NCBI GenBank assembly: GCA_016779565.1
Contig: JADHNJ010000028.1
Span: forward strand, 1 to 33,885
DNA from: Pseudomonadales bacterium
GTDB taxonomy: Bacteria > Pseudomonadota > Gammaproteobacteria > Pseudomonadales > Azotimanducaceae
Direction: 5' to 3'
Length of the DNA: 33,885 bases
Shown here: positions 33,795 to 33,885 of the stretch, piece after piece
Numbering within the stretch: position 1 is the stretch's first letter
Layout of the letters: each line of letters begins with the position of its first letter
The notes under the pieces: model-generated
Told to the model about the DNA's origin: nothing
Seen by the model: the letters and a program-made list of their open reading frames with translations, nothing else
Databases searched by the model: none
Position numbers and translations under genes: made by a program

Positions 33795-33885
33795 CTAGCC
33801 AATTTGTGCATTTTTGGCTGAAGCCTCGATGATTGGCTGCTTTTTTGCGAAAGCTGGCAGGTCGACCATTTGTTGTAGATCACCT
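33795..33885 (-). CDS. C-terminal end of an unidentified gene, possibly GST-like
   Basis: The last 29 codons of a leftward frame enter from the right edge and end at TAG 33795-33797, 33 bp before the adaptor start. The peptide includes MVDLPAFAKKQP, which recalls the 'LPAFA...P' ending of zeta-class glutathione transferases/maleylacetoacetate isomerases. The match is too short to be sure. It could be the first gene of the efflux operon. Confidence 0.4.
   Translation of the reverse strand, partial: GDLQQMVDLPAFAKKQPIIEASAKNAQIG

Noticed and set aside
1-33885. Mobile elements, CRISPR, tRNA/rRNA, toxin-antitoxin or defence genes
   Set aside because: I looked for transposase and integrase motifs, regularly spaced repeats, tRNA-like arms and small paired genes on both strands and found none.

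Overview
The window is a run of ordinary, mostly single-copy bacterial genes with no sign of recent mobile DNA: I saw no insertion sequence, phage gene, tRNA, rRNA or CRISPR array. Protein similarities (LexA, TopA, TatD, PepN, CysE, GlpG, DUF2797) point to a gammaproteobacterium, probably a free-living, perhaps marine relative of the Pseudomonadales/Oceanospirillales/Cellvibrionales. The block moxR-DUF58-DUF4381-VWA-VWA/TPR-batD with pepN, DUF2797, a rhomboid and nadK close by recalls, from memory, a similar neighbourhood in Pseudomonas. The exact order cannot be fixed from this sequence alone.

Layout. Positions 1-1053 hold the N-terminus of an MscS-type channel and a SPOR-domain secreted protein, both leftward, with a good promoter facing away from lexA. 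lexA (1054-1650) has two tandem LexA boxes overlapping its promoter. It converges on topA (1866-4589, leftward), which lies downstream of a small membrane-anchored hypothetical gene (4976-5491). From 5598 to 9096 a compact rightward cluster carries usp, slt, tatD and a glutaredoxin-like gene. Next come an SMP-30-type lactonase and an overlapping D-alanine--D-alanine ligase (9236-11025) with a terminator over the ligase stop codon. A leftward ammonium transporter (11056-12345) has a regulatory-looking repeat upstream. The rightward six-gene MoxR/Bat operon (12784-19687) has overlapping or nearly touching genes. pepN (leftward) converges on it. DUF2797 (rightward), glpG (leftward), xdhC and a MobA-like nucleotidyltransferase (rightward), nadK (leftward) and cysE (rightward) follow. 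cysE overlaps tail-to-tail with a D-cysteine desulfhydrase/ACC-deaminase-like PLP enzyme, which is coupled to a MAPEG gene. The right end is a two-gene RND efflux system (adaptor plus pump, leftward) and the last 29 codons of another leftward gene.

How the genes work together. Themes are DNA topology and SOS control (lexA, topA), envelope maintenance (SPOR, slt, ddl, the MoxR/Bat complex, glpG, RND pump), nitrogen and cysteine metabolism (amtB, cysE, PLP enzyme) and cofactor supply (nadK, xdhC with MobA-like). I did not find a clearly new system. The observations most worth checking are a CysE lacking the C-terminal tail that docks CysK, whose end overlaps a possible cysteine-degrading enzyme; the uncharacterised DUF2797 protein with cysteine clusters and a GIY-YIG-like stretch; the lactonase-ligase pairing; the Bat protein with an altered metal site and a long acidic tail; and the unusual half-sites of the lexA operator.
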